64,000 bases of DNA, from NCBI RefSeq assembly GCF_000378125.1, contig NZ_KB899241.1, positions 1,649,652-1,713,651 on the forward strand, given 5' to 3'. Below are positions 62,589-64,000 of the stretch, piece after piece (the stretch's first letter is position 1; each line of letters starts with the position of its first letter). The position numbers and the translations under genes were made by a program. This DNA comes from Rudaea cellulosilytica DSM 22992. GTDB taxonomy: Bacteria > Pseudomonadota > Gammaproteobacteria > Xanthomonadales > Rhodanobacteraceae. The notes beneath the pieces are model-generated. The model had not been told where the DNA came from, did not search any database, and saw only the letters and a program-made list of their open reading frames with translations.

Positions 62589-64000
62589 TCACTGGAGAGT
62601 GAAATCCACCCGCGTCGTCTTGCCCTGGTCGTCGATGCCCTTGGGCGTCAGTTGCGGCGCGAGCGTCCACAGCCGGCGGTCTTCGACTTTGCCATGGAGG
62701 AAGCCGACGACATGGCCGGCGCGGCGTTCGGCGAGATGCAGCATCGAGCCGTCGTCGATCGTCACGTTCGCTTCGAGCAGGCGGCGCATTTCCTCGGGCG
62801 GCTGCGACTTGGTCAGCCAGACCAGCGTCTTTTCCTTCGGGAACTTCGCGTGCTTGTACGCGGCTTCGAGATATTTGTCGGTGTCGGCGGGCGACAGCGG
62901 CGCGGAGGCGGCCTCGTCGCCGTGGTCGTGTGCGTATTCGCTGCGGATCAGTTCGTCGACGGTGACACGGCGCAATCCCTCGATGTCCAAAGCCGGATCG
63001 GTGCGGCCGATGATGCCGAGACTGAGGTGCGGCTTCTCGCCGAGGATCTTCGCGATCTGTGCGAGCTTGGCTTCGGCGGCCGCATCGAGCCGATCGGCGC
63101 CAGGCGCGAATTCGACGTAGCCGAGATCTTCGCCGGGACCGTCGCCGCCCTTGAATGCCGAGGCGAGCAGACGGAACGGCGCGGTCGCGGCCTTAGCGAT
63201 CATGCCCGCGAACGCGCGCCAGACCATGCCACCGAGCGAGAACTGCGGATCGTCGAGCGAGCCGGATACCGGCACGTTGACGTCGATCACGCCGTTCGAA
63301 TCCTTGAGCAGGGCGACGGCGAGCTTGACCGGCAGGTGGCTCACGCCGGGGTCCTTGTTCTCGTCGCCGAAGGTGAGCTGGTCGATGTAGAGATGGTTGT
63401 CGGCCTTGAGCTTGCCCTGGTCGAGCAGGTAGCTGACGTCGGCATTGAGGCGGCCCTTGATGATCGGATAGCCGGTGTATTTGACCGAATACGCGGACAG
63501 GTGGGTCAGTTCGACGCCGTCGGCCTTGCCTTTGATCTCGACGTAGGCAACCGGCGCAAGCGGGTCGATCTTGCCGTCGATATCGACCTGCGCGTTATCG
63601 TCGAGCAGGCCGCGCAGGGTGACCGGCGCGGGCGTGCCGCCCGCTGTGCCGAATGCGCCGATCTTGCCGGACAGCTGGGTGATGTCGGCGGTGTAGTTCG
63701 GCTTGACGAAATTGTCGGTGTAATTGAGATGGCCGCGCGACAGCGTGATCTGTCCGACCTGGATAGCCGCGGCAGGTTTCGCCGCTTCGGGCTTGGGCGC
63801 GGGGGTTGCGGCTTGCGCCGCGGGTGCCGGATTCGACGGACCTTCGACGCGCGTGACCGACACCGGCGTCGCCGCGTTCGCGCCGGCGATGTCGCTGAGA
63901 TTGAGCTTGCCGTTCGCGTTCATGATGACGCGCGCGTAGAAATCGGACAACGCGATGTCGCCGAGCTTGAGCTGCATCGGCGCGGCGCCGTTCTGCACGT
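62589..64000 (-). CDS. DUF748/AsmA-like protein (5' end outside window)
   Basis: At least 470 C-terminal residues of a larger protein; the frame is open to the right edge, so the N-terminus is missing. The visible part alternates beta-strand-rich DUF748/AsmA-type repeats (KLGDIALSDFYARVIMNAN, QITLSRGHLNYTDNFVKP) with an Ala/Pro-rich linker and a C-terminal OmpA-like region (VEFAPGADRLDAAAEAKLAQ, ~residues 295-315 of the visible part, then SLGIIGRTDPALDIEGLRR). Such proteins lie in the envelope and may span the periplasm for lipid transport, which fits the nearby MCE system only loosely. Confidence 0.8.
   Translation of the reverse strand, partial: VQNGAAPMQLKLGDIALSDFYARVIMNANGKLNLSDIAGANAATPVSVTRVEGPSNPAPAAQAATPAPKPEAAKPAAAIQVGQITLSRGHLNYTDNFVKPNYTADITQLSGKIGAFGTAGGTPAPVTLRGLLDDNAQVDIDGKIDPLAPVAYVEIKGKADGVELTHLSAYSVKYTGYPIIKGRLNADVSYLLDQGKLKADNHLYIDQLTFGDENKDPGVSHLPVKLAVALLKDSNGVIDVNVPVSGSLDDPQFSLGGMVWRAFAGMIAKAATAPFRLLASAFKGGDGPGEDLGYVEFAPGADRLDAAAEAKLAQIAKILGEKPHLSLGIIGRTDPALDIEGLRRVTVDELIRSEYAHDHGDEAASAPLSPADTDKYLEAAYKHAKFPKEKTLVWLTKSQPPEEMRRLLEANVTIDDGSMLHLAERRAGHVVGFLHGKVEDRRLWTLAPQLTPKGIDDQGKTTRVDFTLQ

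Overview
The window reads as chromosomal DNA of a high-GC gammaproteobacterium of the Xanthomonadales (Lysobacterales), most likely a Rhodanobacteraceae-type organism (Dokdonella/Rhodanobacter/Dyella relatives). This rests on gene content (AlgZ-AlgR-HemC order, H-NS-like protein with a KYRNP core, DUF4124 and DUF748 proteins, S9 peptidase, MlaE/MlaF/MCE set) and on two long intergenic repeats of a type seen in this order. No species call is possible from sequence alone. I saw no rRNA, tRNA, CRISPR array, intact insertion sequence or replication origin.

Left third (1-24.8 kb): an accessory carbohydrate-catabolism island. It opens with the tail of a probable glycosidase, then a three-gene Tat-linked module (TIM-barrel isomerase/lyase-like protein, GMC flavoprotein, small Tat subunit) that looks like a periplasmic sugar or glycoside 3-dehydrogenase system. 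A minus-strand unit (GntR regulator, L-rhamnose/L-fucose-type mutarotase, a divergent enolase paralog, an APH-fold kinase) is read away from an MFS sugar transporter. After a small graveyard of gene remnants come a DeoR regulator and a second, near-identical GntR regulator. Opposite these runs a 12-gene plus-strand operon (11.3-24.8 kb): two acid-sugar dehydratases, an FAH-family hydrolase, L-lactate dehydrogenase, two lactonases, a GH109-like enzyme, an epimerase-fold protein, two SDRs, an aldo/keto reductase and a secreted beta-helix protein, closed by a clear terminator. Together these fit non-phosphorylative oxidation of a 6-deoxy sugar (L-fucose, L-rhamnose or a relative) via aldonolactone, aldonate, 2-keto-3-deoxy acid and 2,4-diketo acid to pyruvate plus L-lactate, with lactate oxidised by the encoded LldD.

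Middle (24.8-53.5 kb): mostly core and housekeeping genes: orphan UgpC/MalK-type ATPase, CutA, a secreted phosphatase-fold enzyme, HemC, AlgR/AlgZ, esterases, an S9 peptidase, a PhnA-like zinc protein, APC and MATE transporters, MutM, fatty-acid desaturase, ETF-ubiquinone oxidoreductase, amidase, AlkB, DoxX, ThrE, H-NS-like protein, ProS, a secreted beta-helix protein and a DUF4124 protein.

Right end (53.5-64 kb): PssA, then a compact operon joining a partner-switching module (GAF-phosphatase-kinase protein plus STAS antagonist) to a lipid-transport ABC system (MlaE, MlaF, MCE protein, auxiliary lipoprotein) with a DegV fatty-acid-binding protein inside it, followed by a HolD-like gene, RimI and a partial DUF748 protein.

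The most unusual feature across the window is a family of roughly 140-235 bp dispersed elements (28.3, 35.7, 43.7, 54.3 kb) with long terminal inverted repeats whose two arms co-vary between copies and with an internal hairpin that also co-varies. In two copies the stop codon of the neighbouring gene lies inside the terminal repeat. A second family, about 560-600 bp with 14-bp hairpins, sits between convergent gene ends at 41.1 and 61.9 kb.
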